From a virus: a stretch of 36,768 bases of DNA. Positions 29,142-36,768 of this stretch are shown here, one piece after another. The notes below the pieces were generated by a model, which did no database searches, was not told where the DNA came from, and saw nothing but the letters and a program-made list of their open reading frames with translations. Every line of letters begins with the position of its first letter. Positions within the stretch are counted from its first letter, which is position 1. The stretch spans positions 1-36,768 of IMG/VR virus record IMGVR_UViG_3300013119_000370; one strand, 5' to 3'. Both the position numbers and the translations under genes were made by a program.

Positions 29142-30392
29142 ATGAGTAAACGATATACAACCTGGGCGGTGCTATTCACGCTGCTCAGTCTAGGCTTCCT
29201 GGCATCGGTGCAGACGCAGCGCGCTATGGGCGAGGGCTTGCATGATGTTGTGCATGTGGTGCCGTTCTATCTTGAGGACAGCACCGCAACGGCGCTGACT
29301 GATGCGGACAATGGCACTGTCAAGGCATACCGCTCGCAGGGCGATACCACCGGCACAACCATCTGGCTCGACTACAGCGGTACGGCTGGATTGTGGCACG
29401 GTCGTGACATGACCTACAGCGAGCTCTACGCGCTCTGGTTTGAGAACGATGACCACGACTACACGCTGTTAGACTCGCTCTACGTTGCAGCGCCTCAGCT
29501 TGGCGATAGTGTCATTACCCGCTCGGCTAACTTCGCGGCTGAGGTTATTCCCGAGGATGCCCTGCGTGACAGCATCCTAGCCAACGCGCACTTTGACCCT
29601 GATACCACCTACAACATCGCCTTGGGCACCGGGGCCACCGTGCCAGATGCAGCTATTGCGGCCTCTATCATGCGCACCTCGCAGGTTAGCACCTACATGG
29701 AGGGTGGCACGCTGGATGCCGTGTTTGATTCGCTCTATGTGGCATCGCATTGCAGCACAGAGGTGGCTTACGCAGAGAGCATCTACGCGGCGGACCTGAT
29801 CGTTCCCGATGATGCCTATGCGGTCGGATGGAATGGAGACTTCAATGTTCCAACCAAGAACGCCGTGTACGATAAGATTCAGACCATATCAACCACCACC
29901 GTGGATAACTCACTGGCCTCTACCTATATCATTGTTGGCAATGCGGGCGGCGTGGCAACTGATATGCAGATGAGCCAGGACGTGACGCTAGACAATACAG
30001 CCAAGGCCACGATTCAAGACGCAGCGGTTGAGGTGTCAGACCTGAACGATGCGAGCGATGCGATTGCGGCTGGTGAGCTGCTGTATGCCTACGGGGCCGA
30101 GACATTCGGGGGCCTGCACTTTGCCGCGGGGACGCTGACGCTCAATCAGGAATGCCAGGACACCACGTTCTATGTGGCCGGCGTTACGACAAATCATAAA
30201 GCGTTCTGCTCGTGGAAGGGACAGCCTCAGTGGTCATCCCTCACGCTGGATATGGGCTACACGCTCGGCATTGAAGTGAAGGTGGCCGACTCGCTCCGCG
30301 TCTACACAGAGCCGTCTAGCAACCCGGGCCACGACTTCCAGCTAGACCCGAGCTACGTGAATTACTGGGCGTTTGGGCCAAAGGCGCCATGA
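29142..30392 (+). CDS. fibre-like protein with N-terminal signal/anchor
   Basis: A 416-residue protein from ATG 29142; TTG 29136 and ATG 29139 are alternatives behind GGGGG. Residues 1-30 (MSKRYTTWAVLFTLLSLGFL...) are basic then hydrophobic, like a signal peptide or membrane anchor, unusual for a tail protein. The remainder is Thr/Asp-rich and beta-helical in look. Near 224-245 it has YAVGWNGDFNVPTKNAVYDK, a motif common in phage tail fibres. It sits inside the tail-tip operon. It may be a fibre that kept an export signal, or a surface protein made by the lysogen. Confidence 0.65.
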   Translation: MSKRYTTWAVLFTLLSLGFLASVQTQRAMGEGLHDVVHVVPFYLEDSTATALTDADNGTVKAYRSQGDTTGTTIWLDYSGTAGLWHGRDMTYSELYALWFENDDHDYTLLDSLYVAAPQLGDSVITRSANFAAEVIPEDALRDSILANAHFDPDTTYNIALGTGATVPDAAIAASIMRTSQVSTYMEGGTLDAVFDSLYVASHCSTEVAYAESIYAADLIVPDDAYAVGWNGDFNVPTKNAVYDKIQTISTTTVDNSLASTYIIVGNAGGVATDMQMSQDVTLDNTAKATIQDAAVEVSDLNDASDAIAAGELLYAYGAETFGGLHFAAGTLTLNQECQDTTFYVAGVTTNHKAFCSWKGQPQWSSLTLDMGYTLGIEVKVADSLRVYTEPSSNPGHDFQLDPSYVNYWAFGPKAP

Positions 30393-30808
30393 CCGGCCCC
30401 CCCGCGTGGCTACGGCCTTACATGGCGGTGCCCTTTGTTGACCACGGGCGCGATGCAAACGGGGCGGATTGTTGGGGGTGGGTGCGGATGGTGGCCCGGC
30501 AGGAGAAGGGCTGGCGATGGCCGAGCCTAGACGCGGGCTATGAGAGCACAGAGGACCGCGATGACATAGCGGTGATGACAGCCGCAGAAGTCCATCGGTG
30601 GGAGGAGATCGACCCTAGACAGATTGAGCCGTTCGACGTGGTAAGCCTGGCGATAGGCGGCCGTGCGTGCCACGTCGGCCTACACGTAGGCAACGGCTGG
30701 CTCGCGCATCTTGAGCGCGGCATGGGGCACGTAACGGTTGAGCGGCTAGACTGTAGACGTTGGCGCGATAGGATTGCGGGGGTATATCGGTGGCTTGCAC
30801 AGCCCTGA
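30389..30808 (+). CDS. NlpC/P60-type tail peptidase
   Basis: A 139-residue papain-like peptidase domain. Cys28 (GADCWGWVR) and His95 (CHVGLHVGNGW), with a further His near 107, form the likely active site. In lambda-like phages such a domain (gpK) sits in the tail tip and cuts peptidoglycan stems, or serves in assembly. It starts at ATGA and overlaps the tip protein gene by 19 bases. Confidence 0.85.
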   Translation: MTGPPAWLRPYMAVPFVDHGRDANGADCWGWVRMVARQEKGWRWPSLDAGYESTEDRDDIAVMTAAEVHRWEEIDPRQIEPFDVVSLAIGGRACHVGLHVGNGWLAHLERGMGHVTVERLDCRRWRDRIAGVYRWLAQP

Positions 30809-33800
30809 CACAGACGGCACGGGTGGTAGTCCGGCCCAATCCGTTCCGTAATGAGGTGCGCGAGTACCGCGTTGGCGTGGGGCGGTCTATCGCCTCGGTC
30901 GTGCGCGATGTTGAGATTGAGGGTAGCCAGGGCTACTGGCATAGCGTCAGCCATCAGGGCGCTGCACGGCCTGCAGATGAGTGGCATAGTTGGCTAGTTG
31001 GCTCTGATGAGCTGATAGCAGTTAGGGCGGTGCCTGCAGGCGGAGGCGACAAAGGCAAGGATACGCTGCGCACGGTTGCTATGTTGGCAGTGGTGATTGG
31101 CTCTGTGGGTGGCGCGGGGCCACTGGCAGGCTGGCTTGGATGGGGCAAGGTAGTAAACGGGGCGTTTGTTGCTAGTAAGGTTGGCACCGCCCTCATAACT
31201 TCTGGCCTCTCTGCTCTAGGTCTTTGGGGCGTCAATCAGATTATCCCCCTGCCCGCCCAGGACAAGCTGCAGCCTAATGACCTGCCAATCGTCAACAAGA
31301 ACGGCCTAACGCCTTATGGCGCTATCCCCCGCCTCTACGGCCAGAGCATTATTTATCCCCGCCAAGCCGGGCAGCACTGGATTGACCATATTGATGAGGA
31401 TGGCACCTACATTAGAGCCATCTACACGCTCGGCTACGGGCGGCTAGACATTGACACCAGCACGCTCAAGCTAGGTGACACTCTGCTAGACGACATCATA
31501 GCAGATGATGACTACGAGGGCTCCGAGTATGAGGTGCGCGAGGGCTATAGCGGTGATGCTGCCCGCACCGTATTCCCGCCAATGCTCGCCGACCAGACCT
31601 GTGCGATTGAGCTAGTTGATGACACCTATAGTGCGCCCATCAATACGGCAGAGGATACCGATGAAATCATCGTGTCGGTCAAGTTTACCGAGGGGCTAGG
31701 GTGCTTTGATCCTCTGTATCTGTGGTTGGGTGCGCGGTCTGATTTCTTGTATGAGGTGCGCTGCGATGCAACCGATGGTTGGCAGTTGGTAGGCTATGGC
31801 ACGGTCATTGGCAAGAGCGGCAAGGTGCGAGTTAAAACCCGCCGCTTCAAGCTAACCGGTGTCGTTCCGGCAGACGGCGGCGGCACGGTTGACACGCCGC
31901 AGCAATGGGAAGTGCGCATCAAACAAACGCCGTACGCTGCGGAAGTTGACGATAGGTATACGCTCTACAATGATTGTGAGTTGAGCCTTTTGCGCTCGGT
32001 GTCGTGGATCGACCCCGTCAACACCTATGAGTCTGATGGCCTCTACGTCTCCACCGTTGGCATCCGCGTGCCGGGTGAGTATGCCAACCTCATCAACCGG
32101 CTCAACGTAGAGGCGCGCAGCTATCTTGCCCACTATGCAAGCGGGGCATGGCAGACGCCTGCCCTGTCTTATGGCGGTGATGATGTCTACAACAATCCGG
32201 CCTGGATCTATGCGGACATCTTGCGCGGCTCGGCCAATACCAACCCGGCGGCGGATGCAGACATTGACCCCGCCGCACTGGCGACTTGGGCCGCCAACAA
32301 TGTCACCAACGGCTTTACCTTCAACGCCGTATTTGAGAACCAGGAGACCACCTACCAGGCGCTTGAGGCGGTGGCATCTATCGGGCGCGGCACGTTCTGG
32401 ATGGATGATGGGGCCTACTCAGTTCTTGAGGACAAGAGCCGCAGCGGTGAAACGCCGGTTGCTCTCATCACCCCGCGCAACTCATGGGGCGGGCAGGGGA
32501 CTAAGACGCTCGCAGAGCCTATCCACGGCATCAGGGCCAGCTATGTCAGCGAGGCGAACGGCTGGATTGAGACCGAGCGCGCGGTGTACCGCGATGGCTA
32601 CGATGGTGACACGGCAACCAACATTGAGGCCCTGAACCTCTGGGGCTGCACCAATGCCACGCTGGCCGATAAGCTCTGCTGGTACTACATCAACTGCGCG
32701 ATTCAGCGCCCTGAGACATTCACAAAAGAGATGGACTTTGAGCACCTGACATTCCAGCGGGGTGCCTATGTTGAGGTGTCAGATGATACCGCGCTGATAG
32801 GGCAGACGCCGGGGGCGCGGGTAATAAGCTACACGGATAACGGCTCCTCGCTACTGCTGACCATCACGCTAGACACCAGCACGACCGTTGCCGCTGGCAC
32901 CTACAAGATCATAGTGCGCGAAGCTGCCACGGGTGACAAGCTCGGGCCGTTCATGCTCAATGCCGGGCTAGGCGAGCAGAGCACCTGGAGCGTGCTTGGG
33001 CCGGTGTCGCTTGCAGACTGGACACCTGACAATGACCTGGTGACAGTCGGCCTAGTTGATGAGATCGTGCAGGAGTGCTTAGTTACTGGCATCGCGCCTG
33101 CCTCGCAGGAGACGGCCTCGGTGAGCTTCATACCCTACAGCGATGCCGTCTATGATGCAGGCACCGCTTCAAGCTATGAGCCGACCATTAGCAGCCGCCC
33201 AGACCAGGAAGCCACGCCGCCGCTCACGCCTGACATCATCGCCATTCAGACCGATGAGGGTGCATTGCGGCGGTTGCCTGATGGCAGCTTAGATAGCGGG
33301 ATTGTCATCACCCTGAATTGGCCCTCTGATGTCAACGATGAGGGCGTGCCGTTGCCGCATCCGGCGGTTGAGCGTATCGGGGTCCAGTGGCGCATCTATC
33401 ATGCCGAGGGCTTGATGCCTTGGCAGCCTGCTACAGCAGCAGAAGGCCAAGCGGCCACGGTGCGCGTGGGCGGACTCGAGGACGGCCAGACCTATGACGT
33501 GCGCCTGCGTGCCATCGCAGCTAGTGGCGTGGCAACCGAGTGGGTCAACACCTCAGATAATAGCGGCTTTGAGAACGGCGTTGAGGTTATAGGCATGTCT
33601 ACGCCGCCCCCCGACGTAGAAGGCCTAAGTCTGGACGCCGGGCTTCTATCGTGGTCGTACCCGATCGAGCCTATCGACTTCGCGGGCTTCCGGGTACGAT
33701 GGATTCAGACCAGCCTAGATACGGATACCTACGCAACCTGGGATTATGCTACGCCGATACACGACGGGATTATAACGACAAATCAGATTATTATCCCGCC

Positions 33801-34647
33801 GCTCAATACCGGCGTAACCCACCTGTTAGTTAGGGCAGAAGATATCGCCGGCAATCAGAGCGACGCGGTAATGGTAGAAGCTACGGCGGGCGATCCAGAG
33901 ACGGAGAACATCGCTTATAGCCGGCGGTACGGGAATCATGCTAGCGCTAACCAGCCCTGGGCCCCAATCCTAAACTATAACGGCAATATAGCCGACAAAG
34001 ACGAAAACGGTAATGTAATCCCGCTACCCGAGCCAGATAGTGAATACTACTATAAGTTCTGGGCCTTTATTACGCGGGGCGAATCGTCCGAGGCGGCGCA
34101 CGAATACTATGATGTTCACCCGCAATACTATCTAGACTTTGAGGTAGAGAATGCGGTTAACTATCACGTAGATTACCTAGTCCATAACCCCGGCGACAGC
34201 TTCAACCCGCAGGAAGACGACGGCTGGGTACCGTTCGCCCAGAAGTCGGAAGCGATAATTAGGTACGCCGAGCTATATGACGTTTACCACTTCGCTAAAA
34301 CTATCCGCATTTGCGTAGAGGCCCAGCTACAATCTCTAGCTATCCCGCGGATTAAGTGGGGCCGGATTCGCTACGGCTATCCTACGCTAACCGACTCGGG
34401 TACGCTTACGCTATGGGGAACCGCGGCGAATAACACGGCGAACCTAACTGGCAACGCTACATACTATCGCGACGCTACTACTCAGCTAACAAGTTATTCC
34501 GACGGTACGCCGGGGCAGATATATTGTACAGACCTTAACCCCGGCGGCGGACTCGGGCCGGAGTTTCGTAAAACGGACTCGGCCTCTACGGCCTCGTATA
34601 CCGTACTAACACGTGGCTACCGAGCATTCGGCGGCGGGGCTTCATAA
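30790..34647 (+). CDS. tail tip attachment protein J with fused gpI-like N-terminus
   Basis: A 1285-residue host-specificity protein starting at GTG 30790. Residues 1-150 look like lambda gpI: a ubiquitin-like start (VRPNPFRNEVREYRVGVGRS), then a hydrophobic Gly-rich stretch (MLAVVIGSVGGAGPLAGWLG). The J hub follows from about 155 (LTPYGAIPRLYGQSIIYPRQ). Fibronectin-like domains lie near 840-1000. From about residue 937 (base 33600) codon use changes sharply: more CTA, GTA, ATA, CGG and GAA, fewer CTC, GCA and CGC. The distal third, which would touch the receptor, therefore looks recently acquired. Confidence 0.92.
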   Translation: MACTALTQTARVVVRPNPFRNEVREYRVGVGRSIASVVRDVEIEGSQGYWHSVSHQGAARPADEWHSWLVGSDELIAVRAVPAGGGDKGKDTLRTVAMLAVVIGSVGGAGPLAGWLGWGKVVNGAFVASKVGTALITSGLSALGLWGVNQIIPLPAQDKLQPNDLPIVNKNGLTPYGAIPRLYGQSIIYPRQAGQHWIDHIDEDGTYIRAIYTLGYGRLDIDTSTLKLGDTLLDDIIADDDYEGSEYEVREGYSGDAARTVFPPMLADQTCAIELVDDTYSAPINTAEDTDEIIVSVKFTEGLGCFDPLYLWLGARSDFLYEVRCDATDGWQLVGYGTVIGKSGKVRVKTRRFKLTGVVPADGGGTVDTPQQWEVRIKQTPYAAEVDDRYTLYNDCELSLLRSVSWIDPVNTYESDGLYVSTVGIRVPGEYANLINRLNVEARSYLAHYASGAWQTPALSYGGDDVYNNPAWIYADILRGSANTNPAADADIDPAALATWAANNVTNGFTFNAVFENQETTYQALEAVASIGRGTFWMDDGAYSVLEDKSRSGETPVALITPRNSWGGQGTKTLAEPIHGIRASYVSEANGWIETERAVYRDGYDGDTATNIEALNLWGCTNATLADKLCWYYINCAIQRPETFTKEMDFEHLTFQRGAYVEVSDDTALIGQTPGARVISYTDNGSSLLLTITLDTSTTVAAGTYKIIVREAATGDKLGPFMLNAGLGEQSTWSVLGPVSLADWTPDNDLVTVGLVDEIVQECLVTGIAPASQETASVSFIPYSDAVYDAGTASSYEPTISSRPDQEATPPLTPDIIAIQTDEGALRRLPDGSLDSGIVITLNWPSDVNDEGVPLPHPAVERIGVQWRIYHAEGLMPWQPATAAEGQAATVRVGGLEDGQTYDVRLRAIAASGVATEWVNTSDNSGFENGVEVIGMSTPPPDVEGLSLDAGLLSWSYPIEPIDFAGFRVRWIQTSLDTDTYATWDYATPIHDGIITTNQIIIPPLNTGVTHLLVRAEDIAGNQSDAVMVEATAGDPETENIAYSRRYGNHASANQPWAPILNYNGNIADKDENGNVIPLPEPDSEYYYKFWAFITRGESSEAAHEYYDVHPQYYLDFEVENAVNYHVDYLVHNPGDSFNPQEDDGWVPFAQKSEAIIRYAELYDVYHFAKTIRICVEAQLQSLAIPRIKWGRIRYGYPTLTDSGTLTLWGTAANNTANLTGNATYYRDATTQLTSYSDGTPGQIYCTDLNPGGGLGPEFRKTDSASTASYTVLTRGYRAFGGGAS

Positions 34648-34661
34648 CGATAGGGGGACAG

Positions 34662-35384
34662 ATGCAGCGCACAGCATTGACACCCACAACCGTACGCAGC
34701 GGCTATATCGAACTCGCAACGGGTGGGGTCTATACAGCCTACATGAGCAACGCCACGGCTGATGCCGGGGCCGAGAAGGGCTCGCCCAATAAGACGTTTT
34801 ACGGTTTCTTGGCCTTTGACGCTTCAAGCGTGCCATCAGGTTCAACCGTGCAGCTTGCCACGGTCACAATCACCGAGGCTACCGACACGGGCACGGCCGA
34901 CCCGATGACCATACAACTCTACACGGGCGGCGCACTTGACCTAGCCGACCTGCCGACCACCTGGGCAGACGGCACAAGCGCATGGGCCGAGGTCTACATG
35001 GCGCCGGTCGATCCACCGACTAGCCTGAGCGCAGACATTCCAAACGCCAGGCTAGCCGACCTTATCAACGCTGACGATGAGGTGGTCATCAAGGTGGTTG
35101 TCAGCGGCGGGCTAGGGCACACCTATAAGTGGCTGCCCACCATCGCCACGGCGAGCTTGACGCTGGGCTGGGTTGCACCGACTGCCGTGCGGGTGCATGA
35201 GATTGACAGCAGCGTTGCGACCAGCGTGAGCAAGGATAGTTCACTAGGCACGTCGGCTAGTAAAGAGTCTGACGCGGGCAACACGGCCACGCTCACTAGC
35301 ACGCTGACCACATCAACCGGGCTAACCTCGGCACTCGGGCAGACGGTCACGCTGACCTCGAGCCTGCCAGATTTGGAGGAGTAA
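34662..35384 (+). CDS. tail tip-associated structural protein
   Basis: A 240-residue protein behind AGGGGGA. The body (GYIELATGGVYTAYMSNATA, KTFYGFLAFDASSVPSGSTV, SAWAEVYMAPVDPPTSLSAD) is a beta-sandwich, possibly carbohydrate-binding. The last 55 residues are a Ser/Thr/Asp low-complexity tail. Codon use returns to the phage norm, unlike the end of J just before it. It likely attaches to the tip or fibre. No named family recognised. Confidence 0.65.
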   Translation: MQRTALTPTTVRSGYIELATGGVYTAYMSNATADAGAEKGSPNKTFYGFLAFDASSVPSGSTVQLATVTITEATDTGTADPMTIQLYTGGALDLADLPTTWADGTSAWAEVYMAPVDPPTSLSADIPNARLADLINADDEVVIKVVVSGGLGHTYKWLPTIATASLTLGWVAPTAVRVHEIDSSVATSVSKDSSLGTSASKESDAGNTATLTSTLTTSTGLTSALGQTVTLTSSLPDLEE

Positions 35385-35385
35385 A

Positions 35386-35688
35386 ATGGCAAAGGTTTAC
35401 AAGGATGACGTGGGAACGGTCATTCAGATCGACTGCGGCACCAACCTCAACGGGGCGAGTGCTTACGCTTTCAAGGTGATGAAGCCCAACACAACCACCG
35501 AGGAAACATGGACAGCTACGCTAGTCGATGATGACGACGATGACACCATTCAGGTGACAACGGACGGGTCAGACATCGCGCTGGACGTTGCCGGCCAGTA
35601 CAAGATACAGCCGCATATCACCGGCCTGAGCGGGTGGACCGGGCGGGGTGAGATGGTGTACTTGGATGTCTACGAACACCAAACGTAG
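35386..35688 (+). CDS. BppU-like / Ig-like tail protein
   Basis: A 100-residue beta protein (MAKVYKDDVGTVIQIDCGTN, AYAFKVMKPNTTTEETWTAT, YKIQPHITGLSGWTGRGEMV). The strand pattern resembles the N-terminal domain of baseplate upper protein BppU and related receptor-binding adaptors. It contains an acidic DDDDDD loop. GGAG precedes it, one base after the previous stop. It probably joins a fibre to the tip. Confidence 0.7.
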   Translation: MAKVYKDDVGTVIQIDCGTNLNGASAYAFKVMKPNTTTEETWTATLVDDDDDDTIQVTTDGSDIALDVAGQYKIQPHITGLSGWTGRGEMVYLDVYEHQT

Positions 35689-35703
35689 AGGAGACCGTGC
35701 GAC

Positions 35704-35991
35704 ATGGCTAGCGGGAATGGTAACGGATGGCGGACGTGGGGCGCAATCATGGCGGCCTTGACATTGGCGTTAGGGATAGCCGTGGCGGTTGGTGGCTCTG
35801 CGCTTGATGGCAAGGCAAGCAAGGATAGCGTGCAGGCTATCGGCAAGCAGGTAGACGCCACGGATCTGACGGTCACAGAGCTCGAGCATAGCACCATTGA
35901 CCGGCATGAGGACATGATGTGCGCCTTGGCTAAGATTGCAGCCAACCAGCGCGTGATTGCGCATGAGTTGGGCATCAACCTGGGGGAGTAG
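35704..35991 (+). CDS. holin-like single-pass membrane protein
   Basis: A 95-residue protein with one membrane segment (about 12-33, WGAIMAALTLALGIAVAVGG) and a polar helical remainder (KDSVQAIGKQVDATDLTVTE). It comes directly before the endolysin, overlapping its start by one base. This is the usual holin place, though the shape also fits an inner-membrane spanin. No separate outer spanin is visible. Confidence 0.65.
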   Translation: MASGNGNGWRTWGAIMAALTLALGIAVAVGGSALDGKASKDSVQAIGKQVDATDLTVTELEHSTIDRHEDMMCALAKIAANQRVIAHELGINLGE

Positions 35992-36527
35992 TGAGAGACA
36001 GCCTGCACCGCTTCGACAGTCTCATCCGTTATCATGTCGCACAACTCTGGCCCGATGCAGATTGGCAGACCATCAAGGCCGTTGCCATCGTAGAGAGCGG
36101 CCTAGACCCGCAAGCATTCAGCCCGGCCGGGGCGCGTGGCCTCATGCAACTCATGCCGGGCACAATGAACGATGTGCGCCGCAAGCATGGCGCGCACATT
36201 CCCTATACCCGTGATGACCCGGACAGCAGCCTAGCGGCGGGCATCCTCTATCTGCGTGACCAGTACGAGCACCTAGGAGAGATCGACTGCCCCGATGAGC
36301 GCATGACGTTTGCGCTGGCCTCATACAACTGCGGCCGGGGCTATGTCAACCGTGCGCTGGCTCTGGCCCGTGAGCGGGGCGAGGCGTGGCAACAATGGCA
36401 GACAACCAGCAGGCTGCTTGCCGTGCCTGAGTGCGAGGTGAGTGGCCGCCGGCCGGACTACAATCAGGTCTGGCGCTACGTTGAGAAGGTTCAAGCAATG
36501 AGGGCCGAGCTAGAGACCCCTAGTTAG
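35991..36527 (+). CDS. lytic transglycosylase endolysin (SLT family)
   Basis: A 178-residue enzyme that cleaves the glycan strand of peptidoglycan with 1,6-anhydro ends. E35 (VAIVESGLDP) is the catalytic acid. FSPAGARGLMQLMPGT (43-58) and ALASYNCGRGYV (108-119) are the SLT signature blocks. GTG 35991 overlaps the previous stop by one base. There is no signal peptide, so a holin must release it. A Lys/Glu C-terminal helix follows the domain. The methyltransferase start lies 20 bases downstream. Confidence 0.92.
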   Translation: MRDSLHRFDSLIRYHVAQLWPDADWQTIKAVAIVESGLDPQAFSPAGARGLMQLMPGTMNDVRRKHGAHIPYTRDDPDSSLAAGILYLRDQYEHLGEIDCPDERMTFALASYNCGRGYVNRALALARERGEAWQQWQTTSRLLAVPECEVSGRRPDYNQVWRYVEKVQAMRAELETPS

Positions 36528-36547
36528 GTGGCCGCTTGAGAGACGCC

Positions 36548-36685
36548 ATGCTAATGCACGGCGATTGCCTAGAGCAGATGCGCGCCCTGCGCGACTGTAG
36601 TGTAGATGCTATCTGCACAGACCCGCCCTACGGCCTAAGATTCATGGGCATGAGTTATTGTCAAGAGTTGTGTATGACCTCCTAG
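36548..36685 (+). pseudogene. beta-class DNA methyltransferase, N-terminal fragment ending in IS
   Basis: The first 35 codons of the gene continued at 129-1224. MLMHGDCLEQM and CTDPPYGLRFMGM show the catalytic DPPY motif. After the target duplication the frame runs ten codons into the IS and stops at TAG 36683-36685, giving 45 residues. It begins 20 bases after the endolysin stop, so the intact gene would close the late operon. The fragment cannot be active: the AdoMet-binding loop is on the other side of the IS. Confidence 0.9.
36643..36651. repeat. target-site duplication, right copy
   Basis: CATGGGCAT, identical to 120-128 and directly followed by the IS end GAGTTATTG. Confidence 0.8.
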
Positions 36686-36768
36686 GCGGCGACGTCCTCA
36701 ACACCATCCACGAACTTCACTCCTTCGATCACCTTGGACAAGAGCTCATAGCCGCTCAGCTTTCTCCA
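36652..36768 (-). mobile_element. IS256-like element, transposase-3' end (partial)
   Basis: Terminal inverted repeat at 36652-36678 (partner of 93-119), then the transposase stop at 36682-36684 and its C-terminal codons running off the window edge. Read leftward, the repeat carries TTGACA, a potential outward -35 box facing the end of the lysis operon in antisense. Confidence 0.75.
36682..36768 (-). CDS. IS256-like transposase, C-terminal 28 residues (partial)
   Basis: The minus strand reads WRKLSGYELLSKVIEGVK-FVDGVEDVAA and stops. The W-R-K-L-x-G ... VIEGVKFxDG pattern is how many IS256-family (MULE-type) transposases end. The rest of the gene lies in the unseen centre of the element, with its first codons at 9-1. 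The family call rests on this short match plus the repeat and duplication lengths. Confidence 0.6.
   Translation of the reverse strand, partial: WRKLSGYELLSKVIEGVKFVDGVEDVAA

Noticed and set aside
120-36651. The 9-bp repeat at both ends as an attL/attR core, with integration into the methyltransferase gene
   Set aside because: Each copy abuts an arm of an inverted repeat and transposase codons, and a proper attP with tRNA-Cys lies beside the integrase. A target duplication explains all of this.

Overview
This window is the nearly complete genome of a temperate tailed phage: lambda/HK97-like, with a long non-contractile tail and a cos- or pac-type terminase module. It has been cut open at an insertion sequence. 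The right end (36548-36651) carries the first 35 codons of a DNA adenine/cytosine-N4 methyltransferase. The left end (from 129) carries the rest of the same gene. Both broken edges show the same 9-bp target duplication (120-128 and 36643-36651), and beyond it each edge enters one arm of the same inverted repeat. The outer bases are therefore the two ends of one IS256-like element: the transposase start at the far left and its last 28 codons at the far right, both on the minus strand. The molecule was circular or concatemeric, and the assembly stopped at a multicopy IS. Without the IS and one copy of the duplication the genome would be about 36.5 kb. The 3' half of a tRNA-Cys gene lies inside the contig next to the integrase, with phage genes on both sides. 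This is attP, so the DNA is in the excised or packaged form, not integrated. Lambda-like tail genes (tape measure, L/M-like proteins, NlpC/P60, tip protein J), GTG starts and purine-rich ribosome sites suggest a Gram-negative host, probably Pseudomonadota; this is inference.

Layout: (1) 129-1466, broken methyltransferase and a small gene. (2) 1488-3886, a sigma70-type promoter, small DNA-binding proteins, an excisionase-like protein, a tyrosine integrase and attP with flanking arm-type repeats. (3) 3968-4696, a divergent pair of ribbon-helix-helix (RHH) regulators around an operator-rich intergenic region, the likely lysogeny switch. (4) 4803-10110, replication and recombination: Cas4/RecB-like Fe-S nuclease, Sak4-type ATPase, DUF669 protein with an SSB-like tail, an alanine-repeat protein, a Zn protein, an Hjc-like resolvase, and an initiator gene carrying an iteron origin. 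(5) 10097-14532, accessory genes: membrane proteins, tandem RHH paralogues, a remnant of a C5-cytosine methyltransferase and a glycoside-hydrolase-like protein. (6) 14533-17072, candidate cos region, HNH nuclease and terminase subunits. (7) 17074-26135, late promoter, portal, protease, capsid, connectors, tail tube proteins and a -1 frameshifted tail chaperone. (8) 26157-35688, tape measure, tail tip and fibre proteins. (9) 35704-36527, holin-like protein and a transglycosylase endolysin, followed by the methyltransferase start.

Almost all genes are on the plus strand and many overlap by 1-20 bases (ATGA, GTGA, TGATG), indicating long translationally coupled operons. The most distinctive features are the IS-broken circular genome, a 547-bp CpG desert inside the methyltransferase, 11-bp iterons inside the initiator gene, an RHH-based switch with a probably leaderless transcript, and a C-terminal third of the tip protein with foreign codon use.
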